A stretch of 64,000 nt of DNA from Chelydra serpentina (taxonomy: Eukaryota > Chordata > Testudines > Chelydridae): the NCBI GenBank assembly GCA_037349315.1, contig JBAIAC010000042.1, positions 6,944,001-7,008,000 on the forward strand, written 5' to 3'. This document shows, one piece after another, positions 34,042 through 44,935 of this stretch. A program made the position numbers and the translations under genes. Every line of letters starts with the position of its first letter. Position 1 is the first letter of the stretch. The notes beneath the pieces were generated by a model. That model made no database searches. It saw only the letters and a list, made by a program, of their open reading frames with translations, and was not told the DNA's origin.

Positions 34042-34060
34042 TAACTAGAATGGTAGAGGT

Positions 34061-35090
34061 AAGAACATAAGAATGGCCATACTAGATCAGACCAATAGTC
34101 CATTTAGACACATATCCTGTCTCTGAGAAGGGCCAAAGCCAGATTCTTCAGAGAGAATGAACAGAACAGGGCAATTTTGAGTGAGCCATCCCCTGTCTTC
34201 CAGGCCCAGCGTTTGGCAGTTGGAGGTTTAGTGACAGCCAGAGCATGGGGTTGCATCACTGACCATCTCAGCTAATAGCCTTTGATGGACCTATCCTCCA
34301 TGAACTTATCCAATTCTTTTTTTAAACAAGTTATATTTTTGGCCTTCAAAACATCCCATGGCTATGAGTTCCACAGGCTGACTGTGTGTTCTGTGGAAAA
34401 GTACTTCCTTTTGTTTGTTTAAATCTACTGCCTATTAACTTCATCGAGTGACCCCCAGTTCTTGTGTTATGTGAAGGGGTAAATAACACTTCCTTCCTCA
34501 CTTTCTCCATACCATTCATGATTTTATAGACCTCTCTCATATCCCTCCCTTAGTCGTCTCTTTTCTAAATCGAACAGTCCCAGTCATTTTAATCTCTCCC
34601 CGTATGGAAGCTGTTCTATATCTCTAATCATTTTTGTTGCCCTTCTCGGAACCTTTTTGCAATTCCAATATATCTTTTTTGACATGACGCAACCAGAACT
34701 TCCTGAATTATTCAAGATGTGGGCATATCATGGATTTATATAGTGGCATTATGATATTTTCTGTCTAATCATCTATCCCTTTCCTAAAAGTTCCTAACAT
34801 TCTGTTGGCTTTTTTGACTGATACCGCACATTGAGTGGATATTTTCTTGGAACTATCCACAATGACTCCAAGATCCCTTTCTTGAGTGGTAACAGCTTAT
34901 GTAGACCCCATCATTTTCTTAGTATAGTTGGGATTATTTTTTCCAAGGTACATTACTTTGCATTTATCAGCACTGAATTTCATTTGACATTTTTTCTCCC
35001 AGTTTAGTGAAATCCCTTTGCAGTCAGCTTTGGAGGTAACTATCTTGAGTACTTTTGTATCATCTGCAAATTGTGCCATCTCACTGTTGA
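34061..35090 (-). mobile_element. CR1-family LINE, 3' half
   Basis: On the minus strand the reverse transcriptase box FADDTK and the following KCQMKFSADKCKVMYLGKNN are readable at about 34900-35075. The C-terminal block [20 protein letters not shown] lies at 34440-34500, and the aagaacataagaa terminus at 34061. It is the same subfamily as 1878-2510. Several stops and indels break it. Confidence 0.88.
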
Positions 35091-35092
35091 TT

Positions 35093-35562
35093 AAACAACT
35101 AAAAACAAAAACACCATATCACCCATCGGCAAACACTTTTCACAGTCACTCCATATCTGACCTTTCAGTCCTCATCCTCACAGGAAAGCTGCACAGCACC
35201 TTCAAAAGACAAGTCTGGGAGCTTACATTCTTAACTTTGCTAGACATTAAAAATAATCGTCTTAATAAAGACACTGGATTTATGGCTTATTACAACAATT
35301 TGCAACACACTAACCCTCCTTATTTGTCCTATGACTGCAGAGGTGTTAATGGGACACTTCACCTTGAATGGTCCCTTTGAATATGTGTTAACTACTTAAA
35401 CTAAACAATCTGTTGCACTTTGTATTTAGCTGGGACATTCTGAGCATCTTTCCTAGATCTGAAGAAGTGCTCTGCGTAGCTCAAAAGGTTATCTGTCACC
35501 AATAGAAGTTCATCTACTACAAAATATTACCTCACCCATCTTGTCTTTCTAATATCCTGGAA
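35093..35562 (+). mobile_element. Penelope-like element 3' part, second subfamily
   Basis: The plus strand encodes HSHSISDLSVLILTGKLHST and TGFMAYYNN, matching the C-terminus of PLE endonucleases. It is followed by the tail tctgaagaagtgctctgcgt, agctcaaaaggttatctgtc and attacctcacccatcttgtc. The sequence differs clearly from the PLE at 7632-8665. The GIY-YIG core is missing. Confidence 0.8.
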
Positions 35563-35713
35563 CAAATGCAGCTACAACAACACTGCGAGCAACAATCAAA
35601 GATATCACATTTAGCTTTGCAGTCAGCTTAAAACTGGGATAACATATTGCGGGGGGGGGGGGGGGAATGTATCTCTTAGATGTATCTCTGGTCCCCAAAA
35701 CCTTGGTATCTAA

Positions 35714-36009
35714 GGGCTTGTCTTCACTACCCGCCGGATCGGCGGGTAGCAATCGATCTATCGGGGATCGATTTTTCACGTCTCGTTAAGACGCGATTAA
35801 TCGATCCCCGATCGCGCTCCCTGTCAGCTCCGGAAATCCACGTCATCGAGCGGCGGAAGCGGAGTCGACGGGGGAGCGGCAGCGATCGACTCGCCTCCGT
35901 CCTCATGGTCAGGTAAGCCGATTACGATACGCCGACTTCAGCTACGTTATTCACGTAGCTGAAGCTGCGTATCGTAGATCGACCCCCCTCCCCTAGTGTA
36001 GCCCTGGGC
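35714..36009. mobile_element. Harbinger-type MITE, copy 3
   Basis: The ends gggcttgtcttcactacc and ctagtgtagccctgggc are flanked by TAA (35711-35713) and TTA (36010-36012). The two family hairpins are nearly perfect here, including acttcagctacgttattcac gtagctgaagc. A 13-nt G run lies just upstream (about 35651-35664). Confidence 0.85.
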
Positions 36010-36012
36010 TTA

Positions 36013-36944
36013 GCATCTTGATAGCTACCTGACCTAGTGCCCATATGTACTTTTATTATAATGTTATAGAGCTGTAACTTGTATCAATTTATCCCTTCAA
36101 AATTAAGCTCTGCTGAATAGCGAACAATGAAAGGATGTCAATATTAATGGGTCCCACTGGGCATTATTAAAAAGTCTTTGCCATGGTCATAAAAAAGAGT
36201 TTAAACTTCGAACAGGTTGCAGAGAGGATTGTTAAAATTCAGTGGGCCCATTTGGTGTAGCACCACTGGAATTGACAGCATTACATCCAGGATGAATTTG
36301 GTCCATTTCATTCAATGCCTAGAGACAGGAGGTGCTTAAGAACTTCTAAGTAGTGGTTAAGGCTAACAAGAAATTAATGTTAAATTATAACAACTAAAGG
36401 AGACCTTGCAGGATAGATCGAACAAAACCTTCTGGGCCATATCCTCAGCTGCTGTAAATTGGCATTGCCCCATGCAAATCAATAGAACTATGTTATTTTT
36501 CACCAGCTGGGGATCCAGTCCCATTATGTGTAGAAGAATTGATGCATGAGTTCATTCTCACAAGAGGAATATCCTCCAACACTCATCCCCACTGGGTCCC
36601 AGAGTAGCAAGTGATGGAAATGTATTTGGGGCCAAAACACAAAACAGCTATTAACTCTAACAGGCATCAAGGGGAATCCAGCTAGTTCTGTGTAAACATC
36701 AGGGGGCCAGATTTGTTCCTGGACTAACTTCACTCTAGGCAGTGGAATTACACCATGGGTAAGTATGGTTCATGTTATTAGCAGAACCATCAGAACAGTT
36801 AAGTGCTGCACAACTCAGGGATGCAGATTGTGTTTTTAAGTCTATGTCACACTGGTTAAAATCTGCCACCTCGGGTGCTAGTGACCAGTTCTGGGAGCTA
36901 ACTGAGGACCCTCTTACAAACACCTTGCTCACATTAATGGAGCT
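36013..36944. other. No gene; scattered module units
   Basis: Module A units with tcctcagctgctgtaaattg and tcaccagctggggatccagt are at 36440-36520. Otherwise it is unique-looking A/T-rich DNA. Confidence 0.45.
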
Positions 36945-37126
36945 ATTCCTATCTCAGAGCTGGAAGGACCTTGAAAGGTCCAGTCCCCTGCCTTCACTAG
37001 CAGGACCAAGTACCGTCCCCTGACATATTTTTGCCCCAGATCCCTAAATGGCCCCCTCAAGGATTGAACTCACAACCCTGGGTTTAGCAGGCCAATGCTT
37101 AAACCACTGAGCTATCCCTCCCCCTC
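36945..37126 (-). mobile_element. tRNA-derived SINE, diverged tail
   Basis: The head is well preserved in reverse (ggattgaactcacaaccctg, aaaccactgagctatccctc). The CR1-like tail is diverged (agctggaaggaccttgaaag). Confidence 0.85.
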
Positions 37127-37343
37127 GATGAAGTCAGTGGAGCTATTAGTGACAGTAACTGTTTACCAGTAGGCGTGAAGGATTCACAATGTTGCCTTTC
37201 CTTAGCACTCCAACCTCTGAGAATTTAAAGGCCTTCCTCACTCCCATGGAGTAGTGCCTTACTCAGTGACTAGTCCCTCTGATTTCAATAGGTCTACTCA
37301 AATTTTTTTGACCAACTTTATTTATGATTTGAAGAGTCACAAT

Positions 37344-37542
37344 TAGGGCTGTCAATTAATCACAGTTAACTCAAGCACTCGACACTTTGTATTTGTGTTG
37401 TAATTGAAATCAATATATTTCAAAATGTAGAAAAACATCCAACATATTTATAATAGATTTGAATTGGTATTCTATTGTTTAACAGTGCGATTAAAACAGT
37501 GATTAATCACGATTAATTTTTTTTAATCGTTTAACAGCCCTA
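37344..37542. mobile_element. hAT-type MITE, TAGGGCTGT ends
   Basis: This 199-bp A/T-rich element has ends tagggctgt and acagcccta. Perfect 8-bp target-site duplications, gtcacaat, lie at 37336-37343 and 37543-37550. The interior carries ttaatcacagttaac and gtgattaatcacgattaatt palindromic words. Confidence 0.93.
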
Positions 37543-38261
37543 GTCACAATCTTCCTTGTGGGTTTGTCCTTGTTCCAAGGGGGACCAACCCTGTGCCAAG
37601 TCTATACCTGATGCAATGTACTTCCCTTGGTGTGATGGAATAGCTGTGGTAGCCAGATCCTACCACTTACCCAGGGGACATATGGAATGTAGCAGCCCTA
37701 CTGAGGTTGTGTTCCCTTTACACCATGACCTGAAGTATACCTCCCCCTTTCTCCCTTACACCACTGTGTAATCACAACACAAGCTGGCACAGGGTAAGGG
37801 CCTCTTGGCTTCAATAGGACATTTGCCAGAGTAAGGTTTTACTCAGCGTAACTTTTCTTAGAACAATCTTATAACCCCCCACTATCCTTTCAGAAATGAA
37901 GGCTGAGATTTTCCAAGCTCTGTAAGGGATTTGGTCTCCCAGTTCCTATTAGCTCAGCCACAATATCCTTACTTTATTTTACTTTTCCAGGATCTCAATG
38001 GTGCTCAGTTGAATTCCCCCTGCAGGGCAGAGAGAATCCACAGGACCTTTTGCTGGAGTTGCTCCTTTAACATCAGCTGAGTGACTCTGGATTTACCCTG
38101 ATGTAACTGAGGTCAGGATCTGTGTTGTGGGGTAGACACACCCTGTCACTCTTTGGGGCGGAGCAGGGGTGTGGCGTCCTGCAGTCGATCTAGGGGTCGG
38201 CCCTTAGGCTTCTATAGTGTGGCTAAAGGCTAGAGTCGCTATCTCTATCCTGAGATTTGGA

Positions 38262-38408
38262 CAGTAAGGTCCAATAGCCTGAGTCAATAGCACTGCCTGG
38301 GGGATGAGGGCAGTAAGGCCTGATGGCCGGAGTCAGTAGCACTGTCCAAGGGTCCGGGGCAGTAAGGCCCAACCTCCGGAGTCAGTAGCACTGCCCAAGG
38401 GTTCAAGG
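38262..38408 (+). repeat. Three 49-bp tandem units inside the LTR
   Basis: Units starting with cagtaagg at 38262, 38311 and 38360 are exactly 49 bp apart. Each reads cagtaaggcc, ggagtcagtagcactg, ccaagggt in order with a few differences. Confidence 0.85.
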
Positions 38409-38899
38409 CACTAAGGGGGTAGTGGCACTCAGGCCCTCCCTACTCCACTGGGTCCCAGCACAGGGCCCTGTCAATGGCGAATGGGTTCACCACTGGGTCA
38501 GTGGGGATCCTACCACAACACGCTGACTCAGCCCAGGAATCAGGGCTAACCCCCTTCCCTGGGCTACTTCCTACCCTGTCTCCTGTGGTGGCGGTCTGTG
38601 GTCCTGCAGGGTCTTCTGCTTCCTCAGCATGGGGAGCTCCTGGTGGGCAGCCATAGGCTCAGGGGCTTCTCCAAGGTTCTCTGGGTCTGTGGTTCTCCCG
38701 GTCATAGGCTGAGATGGCTCTAGGGCTGGAGCCTCCACCAGGCTTCCTTCCTCCTCGGTGGTCAGCCTAGAATTAGCTGGGCTGCTCCCTTTTGTACTGT
38801 GGCAGCAGTTGGAGCATGCCCAGCACTGTCTGAGGGGCAGGACTTTCTCCACCCATAATGTGGGATTAGCTCTATCTCTAGTGCGGGGAAGACCCCCGA

Positions 38900-39139
38900 T
38901 GGGTGATACATCTCCCACCTCCGCTCCCAGCCTGGAAAAGAAGTCCACGTTGGTGTGGGCCTTACCTGGGTGATGGAACACGCGGAAGTCATACGGTTGG
39001 AGGGAGAGGTACCACCACATGATCTGGGGGTTTGCGTTATTCATGCTGTTTATCCATCTCAGGGGAGAGTAGTCTGTCACCTGTTTGAAAGTATTCCTGA
39101 GAAGGTAGTACCACAGGGCATCATGGCCCACTTTATGGC
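38900..39139 (-). pseudogene. Gypsy RNase H / connection fragment
   Basis: The minus strand encodes FKQVTDYSPLRWINSMNN, then NPQIMWWYLSLQPYDF, then FHHPGKAHTNVDFFSRLG. This is the C-terminal RNase H region of a Ty3/Gypsy polyprotein, with the typical TD..L.W and HxPGxxxxxxDxxSR patterns. The open frame (38571-39179) runs on into LTR sequence, so its C-terminal 100 residues are not genuine pol protein. Confidence 0.85.
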
Positions 39140-39315
39140 TAATGCTTCCTGCCTGAGAGGAGGGACTTCCTCCGTCCATAATGTGGGATTAGTTCTGTCT
39201 CTAGTGCGGGGTAGACACACCCCGTCACAATCTGCCTCACTGAATGGTGCCTTTCTAATTTAGAAAAATAGAAAAGCCTCCATAAATGTAATAAAAAATC
39301 TTGATGCCTGAGTAA

Positions 39316-40230
39316 ATTTTTTGGAGTTAATCTCCTGAGCACCCCTTTCACCTCTTTGTTCCTCAGGCTGTAGATGATGGGGTTTAGCATGGGGTCACGA
39401 TGCAGTACAGCAGAGCAATAAGTTTGTCATCGTTCGGTGAGTGGCTGGATTTGGCTTTCATTTACATGGTGCAGGCTGTCCCATAGAAAAGAGTCACCTC
39501 CAATAAGTGTGAAGAGCAGGTGGAGAAATTTTTCTGCCCACCCTCAGTTGATGGCATCTTCAGGATGGTGGAGATGATACGAGTGTAGGACACAAGGATG
39601 AGCATGAACGGCACCAGGACAAAGAAGAGGGCAACCGGAGAATGGTGATTTCAGTCCTGTGGGTGTCCCCACAAGCCAGTTCCATCACTGTGGGAACATC
39701 ACAGAAGAAATGGGTGATTTTATTAGAGCCGTGGAAGGGTAAAGTGAATATGGCCGTAATGTGACTCATTAACATCAGGAGGCTGGTGACCCAGGAAGCA
39801 GCAACAAGCCCCACATGTTCATATGGACTGGGTAACGCAGTGGGTGGCATATAGCAATGTATCAATCGTAGGCCATCACAGCAAGGAGGTGACACTCCAT
39901 CCCTCCTAGAAAGAGGAGGAAATATGTCTGCTTAGCACAGCCGAGGAAGGAGATGGCTTTATCCTCCGAGAGAGGGTTGGTCAGTATTTTGGTCAGGGTG
40001 ACCGAGGTGTAAGAGATCCCCAGGAAGGACAAGTTCCTGAGAAAGAAATACACGGGGGTGTGAAAGGTAGCATTGGCCATAGTGATGAGCGTGATCGTGA
40101 GAAGATTCCCAGTCAGAGCAATAAGTTAACCAGATAGAAATACCACAAATAGCACCCAGATCAGCTCAGGGTGGTCGGCAAATCTCAAGAGGATGAAATG
40201 GGTCACCAAGGTGTGATTCCCTGTGGTCAT
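39316..40230 (-). pseudogene. Olfactory receptor pseudogene, OR10-like
   Basis: Decayed OR on the minus strand. The Met at 40230 begins MTTGNHTLVTHFILLRF. In-frame stops occur at codon 35 (TAA, 40126-40128) and codon 123 (TGA, 39862-39864). The second falls in the MAYDRY motif where CGA for Arg has become TGA, a CpG-type change. At least two frameshifts follow. A further stop replaces the Tyr of the ACFMYLK-like block, and a one-base loss precedes [20 protein letters not shown]. Landmarks [30 protein letters not shown] and [10 protein letters not shown] remain in other frames. It is closest in window to the OR at 46774-47742. The Gypsy remnant lies at its 3' side. Confidence 0.95.
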
Positions 40231-40615
40231 TCCTGCGATACACTCGGTCCTGAGGAAAAATTAACTAAATAAAGACGTGAGGCTGCATAAGATGGGGGTT
40301 TCCAATTCTTTTCAAATATCCATAGTAAAAAGGAAGATCCCGAACATTGTTTAGTCTAGAAATTATCCTACCTCAAATTTCATCCCCTACACCTCTTACC
40401 TGCAGGTAACATCAGGCCAAATTCTGGTGTCCTTACTCATGCTGAATGGTATTTTCCTCCAGCAGTAAGGAATACACGAGAAAGGAATCGAATTGTTGGA
40501 ATTTACCAGTGAACCCTCCAGGCCTAATGTTTGTTTCTTAGAGCACATTTTCTCCTCTCTAATATCTATAGTTCCATGATATGACCATCTGTCTGGTAAC
40601 TAAAGTGAAGCTGAA
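40231..40615. other. No recognised feature
   Basis: This is the 5' flank of the OR pseudogene. No repeat or gene is recognised. Confidence 0.4.
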
Positions 40616-40619
40616 TATT

Positions 40620-41085
40620 CAGAAACTCGTGAGTACATAGATTTTAAGTCCAGAAAAATCATTATTATCATCTAGTCTGACCTCCTGCATAACAGGCCAT
40701 TTACTTTTACCCAGAAATAGCTGCATCAAGCCCATAACTTCTGGATGAGCTAGACCACATAAATTTGAAAGACATCCATTCCTGATTTAAAAACTCCAGG
40801 TCATGGAGAATCCATCGAATCTATAAGCAAGTTGTTGCAAGGGTTAAATGCCCTCCGCTGTTAAAATTTTATATCTTTTTAAACTTTTCTTATTTCACCT
40901 TCCAGCCATTGGATTTTGTTATAACTTTATCTGCTAGATTAGAGAGACCTGTAGCATCAGATATATCTTCTCCCCATGTAGACCATGTAGACTTGTAGAC
41001 TATGATCAAGTCACCTCTTGGATAAACTCAATAGAATGAGCAGCCTAAGTCTTTCCTCAACATATGGTCTCTTCCTTGATCCTTT
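40620..41085 (-). mobile_element. Old CR1/L3-like LINE 3' region
   Basis: Reverse-orientation words tcatctagtctgacctcctg, cataacaggccatttacttt and gatcaagtcacctcttggat, with cagcctaagtctttcctcaa, are typical of CR1/L3 3' regions. It is diverged. Confidence 0.65.
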
Positions 41086-41578
41086 TACATAGGCTAGTGA
41101 CTGCAACTGTTGGCTTATCAATGACTACAAGTGATTCTAACTCCTGTCTGGGGGAAGAAATCAGCCCACTGAAGTTGCAATGGTGTAAATCAGGAGTAGT
41201 TCAAGGTAGCAGAGTAATAGCACTGTTCATCTGGAGTAATTGTACTAATGTCTATGAAGACACAAAAGATTTACACTGCTGTAACTCAGAACAGAATCTG
41301 GCACACCAACAATGTTTCTTTTCACTTCAACAGGAAAGGAACCTGGCACCAGTATTGTTCATAGTCCTCTTGAAGTGTGGATGTGCCTCACCTTCTTCTG
41401 GAGCATGTGGACTGGCCTCTTTGAGGCCAAATGTCTGTGTGCAGAATGAGCAGATTAAAAAAAAAATCAGTTCCATCTTGTGACCTTATCAGCAGATCAA
41501 ACTATGAACCAAGCACAGAATACAAAGTAACATGGGTGTGTTTCTTGGTATGTTATATAGATGGTTAGTCTATCTCGG
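41086..41578. other. No gene; module units
   Basis: Weak module units (aatggtgtaaatcaggagta, agatttacactgctgtaact) lie at 41175-41300. A 139-codon plus-strand frame has no recognisable domain. Confidence 0.4.
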
Positions 41579-41755
41579 GGGGAGGGATAGCTCAGTGGTT
41601 TGAGCATTGCCCTGCTAAACCCTGGGTTGTGAGTTCAATCCTTGAGGGGGCCATTTAGGGATCTGGGGCAAAAATTGGGGATTGGTCCTGCTTTGAGCAG
41701 GGGGTTGGACTAGATGATCTCCTAAGGTCCCTCCCAACCCTGAGATTCTATGATC
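41579..41755 (+). mobile_element. tRNA-derived SINE with CR1-like tail
   Basis: Full-length forward copy with ggagggatagctcagtggtt, gggttgtgagttcaatcctt, ggttggactagatgatctcc and gattctatga. Confidence 0.93.
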
Positions 41756-42894
41756 TCCATACAACATCTCTGTCTGTCTCTCTCTTGTTTATCAGCATGG
41801 TATCTCAGCATCCACAAGAAAGGGAACAGAACTTTATGTAATTGCCCCCTGAAATTTCTGGTCAAATATTCTTTGGGGTCTGAGGGGTTTACAGGGAAAG
41901 AGGCAACCCAGGTGTCCTCTTGACTGCTGGAGACAGGAGCTATCCTGCATGTTGAACTGAACCGCCACTATCCACATGGGCAAAGTGGGGTATGCAGAAT
42001 CACTTGCTCCAATCCCAGCTCATGCAAAGTGTCCTAGTGGAGGAAGAGAAGGGATGAGCACTGGCTGATCCCTCCCTAGTACATAGTGCAGACATTCACA
42101 CCTATGTAAGGTGAGTATAAGAGAGGACAAATTCTACACATACTTTGAATCAGGCAGATTCTGCCCTTACTGGAATAAATCAGGAGTTACTCCACTGAAA
42201 TGAATGAGGTTACATCAGTGTAAAGCTGGTGGTGTCCCTATGGGTCAGTTTTCAACCTTTATTGGCAATTACAGTTGGTGGAGATCTTTTGCCAGAAACA
42301 TTTTTTAGATGAAAATGAGCAAAATGTCTGTTGTCGGTGATTTTGGGGGGATTTTTGTAATGAAAAAAAATATTAAAGCACAAAACCCAATACATTTTGG
42401 CCAAAGAGCATGGGGACATTTGAAGAAAAAATTGTTGAAAAAAAAAACTTTTTTGTTTTTGTTAAGATTTAGCACAGATACAAAAAAATTCCCAACTAGC
42501 TCTGTTCACAATGATTAGTGCCATACTCCACATGAAGCTCCTCTGGACCAGACAGTTAATGGAAATCAATGTGTGTGCATTAACGTCATTGGGACTACAC
42601 TGATTTACCCCACCTGGGTATCTGACTCAGCAAGTCGATGTGGTAGAATCTTACCTTAAGAGTGACAAGGAAACTTGGTCTCAATCACTCTTCATTACTG
42701 AAGTGAATGGAGTTCCTGCTGGATTTGCGAGCAGAGTTTGGTTTGCGGTGATAAAGCCATTTTGATCAGGGGAATTATGATTGACAAGACTCTTCTCTTC
42801 CTTTCTCTGTTTCTCTCTACATTCGTTCTTTGTTTCTTCCATCAGTGACAAAGATGGGGGCGGAGGTTGTGTTAGTGGCATGTGCTAGATCTTC
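41756..42894. other. No gene; A/T-rich repeats
   Basis: Module B units occur at 42150-42230 (aaatcaggagttactccact). A long A/T-rich gaaattttt-type stretch covers 42290-42490. Confidence 0.4.
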
Positions 42895-43070
42895 AGCTGG
42901 TGCACACTGGCATAGCTTCAGTCACTGTAATGGAGCTACACTAATTTACACCAGCTGGGGATTGAGTCCTCTGACTCCAGTGGAGCTGGGGCTGATTTAT
43001 ACCATTTGGGGATCTGGGTCATTGACTCCAGTGAAGCAACACTGATTTCTACCAGCTCAGGTTGTGGTCC
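42895..43070 (+). repeat. Module A array
   Basis: Units with taatttacaccagctgggga (about 42940), gctgatttataccatttggg (about 42989) and actgatttctaccagctcag (about 43040) give a period near 50 bp. Confidence 0.75.
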
Positions 43071-43671
43071 CAAACGAGGTATATGATTTGTGTCTCCTCT
43101 TTTACAGTAATATATATCATTAGAAACTCCAGAGAAGTCATTGGAGTTATACCAGTCAAAAACTGGAGGATGCACAAAGATAATTTGGCTCCTGATTAGG
43201 ACTGGCTGAAAACTTTTGTTGATGGAAAATAAAGTTTTTGACAAAATTAAAATGTAGCCTTTTTTAGGGCAACCTGATCCCAAAGGGTGGTGGAGCTTCT
43301 TATTCCGCCCTCTTTACGGTCTTAGTGACCCACCTTAGGACCAGTGATGCCTGAGTTATTTGTTCTTGATACTGCCACTTAGTGACTGGGTACATAAACT
43401 AATATACATCCCCTATGACATCTACGACATTACAGGAAATCAAGGACCAACAGATAAGGATAAGCAATGATGTATTCCATTCATTTTCTTTTAAATCGGT
43501 TTGTATCAAAAGTTTGAAAACTTTATGCAAATTTAAAAAGTTGACGAACTATTTCATTCAACCCAAAACAAAATATTGTATTTTTGGGCACCTTTTCACA
43601 TAAAAGCAAAGGAAATGAAGGGTTAGATTAACAAAATGAATAGAGCATGCCAAGTGCATAATTTTTATCCC

Positions 43672-43795
43672 AGTGGTTGAGCACTCACCTGAGATATGGG
43701 AGACCTGTGTTCATTTCCCCCTCTGCCTGATGGGGAGCAGGGATTTGAACTTGGTGATCGTAGAAGACTGACCTAGCCACTAGACTACAGGATAC
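43672..43795. mobile_element. Tail-to-tail dimer of a tRNA-like SINE head
   Basis: The first half (agtggttgagcactcacctg, agacctgtgttcatttcccc) looks like a tRNA-derived head. The second half, read in reverse (agtggctaggtcagtcttct, agttcaaatccctgctcccc), is a second copy of the same head. The two form an imperfect palindrome about 120 bp long without a LINE-like tail. Confidence 0.6.
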
Positions 43796-43859
43796 TCTAC
43801 AGTGGCGCCTGTGGTGACTATTAGGCCTATAAAGTGCACCCTTATTGTGACTTCAAATG

Positions 43860-44935
43860 TTAAAAAGTATGTGAAAGTTCATAAGATGTTACAATAACCA
43901 TGGGAAAAAGGTCAAGTTGTTTACAACATTGAATGTTATAAACAGATACAAGAGAACGAGACAGAGAAACTGGATTAGTCTAAACCAGAAAGGCTATGTT
44001 GATATAATCCAAGAACTGTTGCAATTATGTTTGTTAAAACAGATGATGTGGAGCCAGAAATTAATAAATCAAAATTGGTGGACAAAATAATGAGGGGGAT
44101 GAACTATGCCACCCATGTTCCCTCTATAAGGAGTTTCCAGCTCGCCTCGTCTCATCTCATCTTGACTCATCTAAAAGCCTTTCTTCCTGAGAGGAAGGCC
44201 AGTTGGCCTTGCTCTTGTTGAAAGAACTTTGTTTTCACCTGTAAGTGCTGAAAGTCAGCACATTATCATGATATCCAGTCTCCAGCCCACCAGTGTGGAT
44301 ATCTAATTATCAGCAACACAAAGGTATATAAGATCCTGTATTGTGTTCCCTTCCCTTGTGCTATTTTCTGTCCACTGTTTCTTTCCTCCTACCCTGTCTC
44401 ATTCTCTTGGCTTGTAATTGAATCCTGAAGTCAATCATATTGCATCTATCCAAACCAGCCTGGTCTAAAGAGAAACGATCCAACCCGATGATGGCCCTGA
44501 CTAGATTGCAACTAACCAGGGTCCAAGCAGCAAGTGTCATGGTTAACTTGCCAGCCAAAGCAACCACTAGTAACTAACCAGAGGTCCAGGGTTCCAAAAA
44601 CATCAACGAAACCCATATTTTACCCATCTTTTCTATCCCCTCTCTCCTCAACCTTGTGTCTGTCTGTTTGTTATGAATAGCAGAAGGGAATGCCCATCAC
44701 ATCAGGACTGAGAGTAAAATTAACCTTTTCCTTTTTATCAAAGAAATGATCTGAACTGTGATATTTTTACTTCAAAAGGAGAGAGACACTTTGATCAGGT
44801 TTGACCAATTTTGTTTTGCGTAATCACTCAACCACAGTTTCAATATAAAGACCAGTTGAAATTTCTTGTTCTTATTCATATTTAATCAATAAACTTTCAA
44901 TTTGAATGAATGCTTTTGGGTGTTTGCCAAGTAAT
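43860..44935 (+). mobile_element. Possible LTR-like element
   Basis: A TATA-like word (tatataag, 44325-44332) is followed 560 bp later by an aataaa signal (44888-44893). The boundaries are not defined and there is no coding region. The LTR reading rests only on this order. Confidence 0.3.

Larger units (their letters stand above)
38118..39232 (-). mobile_element. Rearranged Gypsy LTR retrotransposon remnant
   Basis: On the minus strand an LTR start (gtgacggggtgtgtctaccc, from 39232) runs about 90 bp. It then joins an RNase H segment and then a second copy of the LTR start near 38885 (cccgcactagagatagagct). That copy continues to 38118, where a tgacagggtgtgtctacccc motif occurs again. So a partial 5' LTR, a short pol piece and a fuller 3' LTR remain, with gag, most of pol and integrase deleted. 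It abuts the 3' end of the OR pseudogene. Confidence 0.65.

Noticed and set aside
34897..35079. Small ORF with FADDTK
   Set aside because: This is the reverse transcriptase box of a 5'-truncated CR1, not a separate gene.
38571..38899. C-terminal part of a 202-codon frame after the RNase H block
   Set aside because: It is LTR sequence read through in frame, not pol protein or a host gene.
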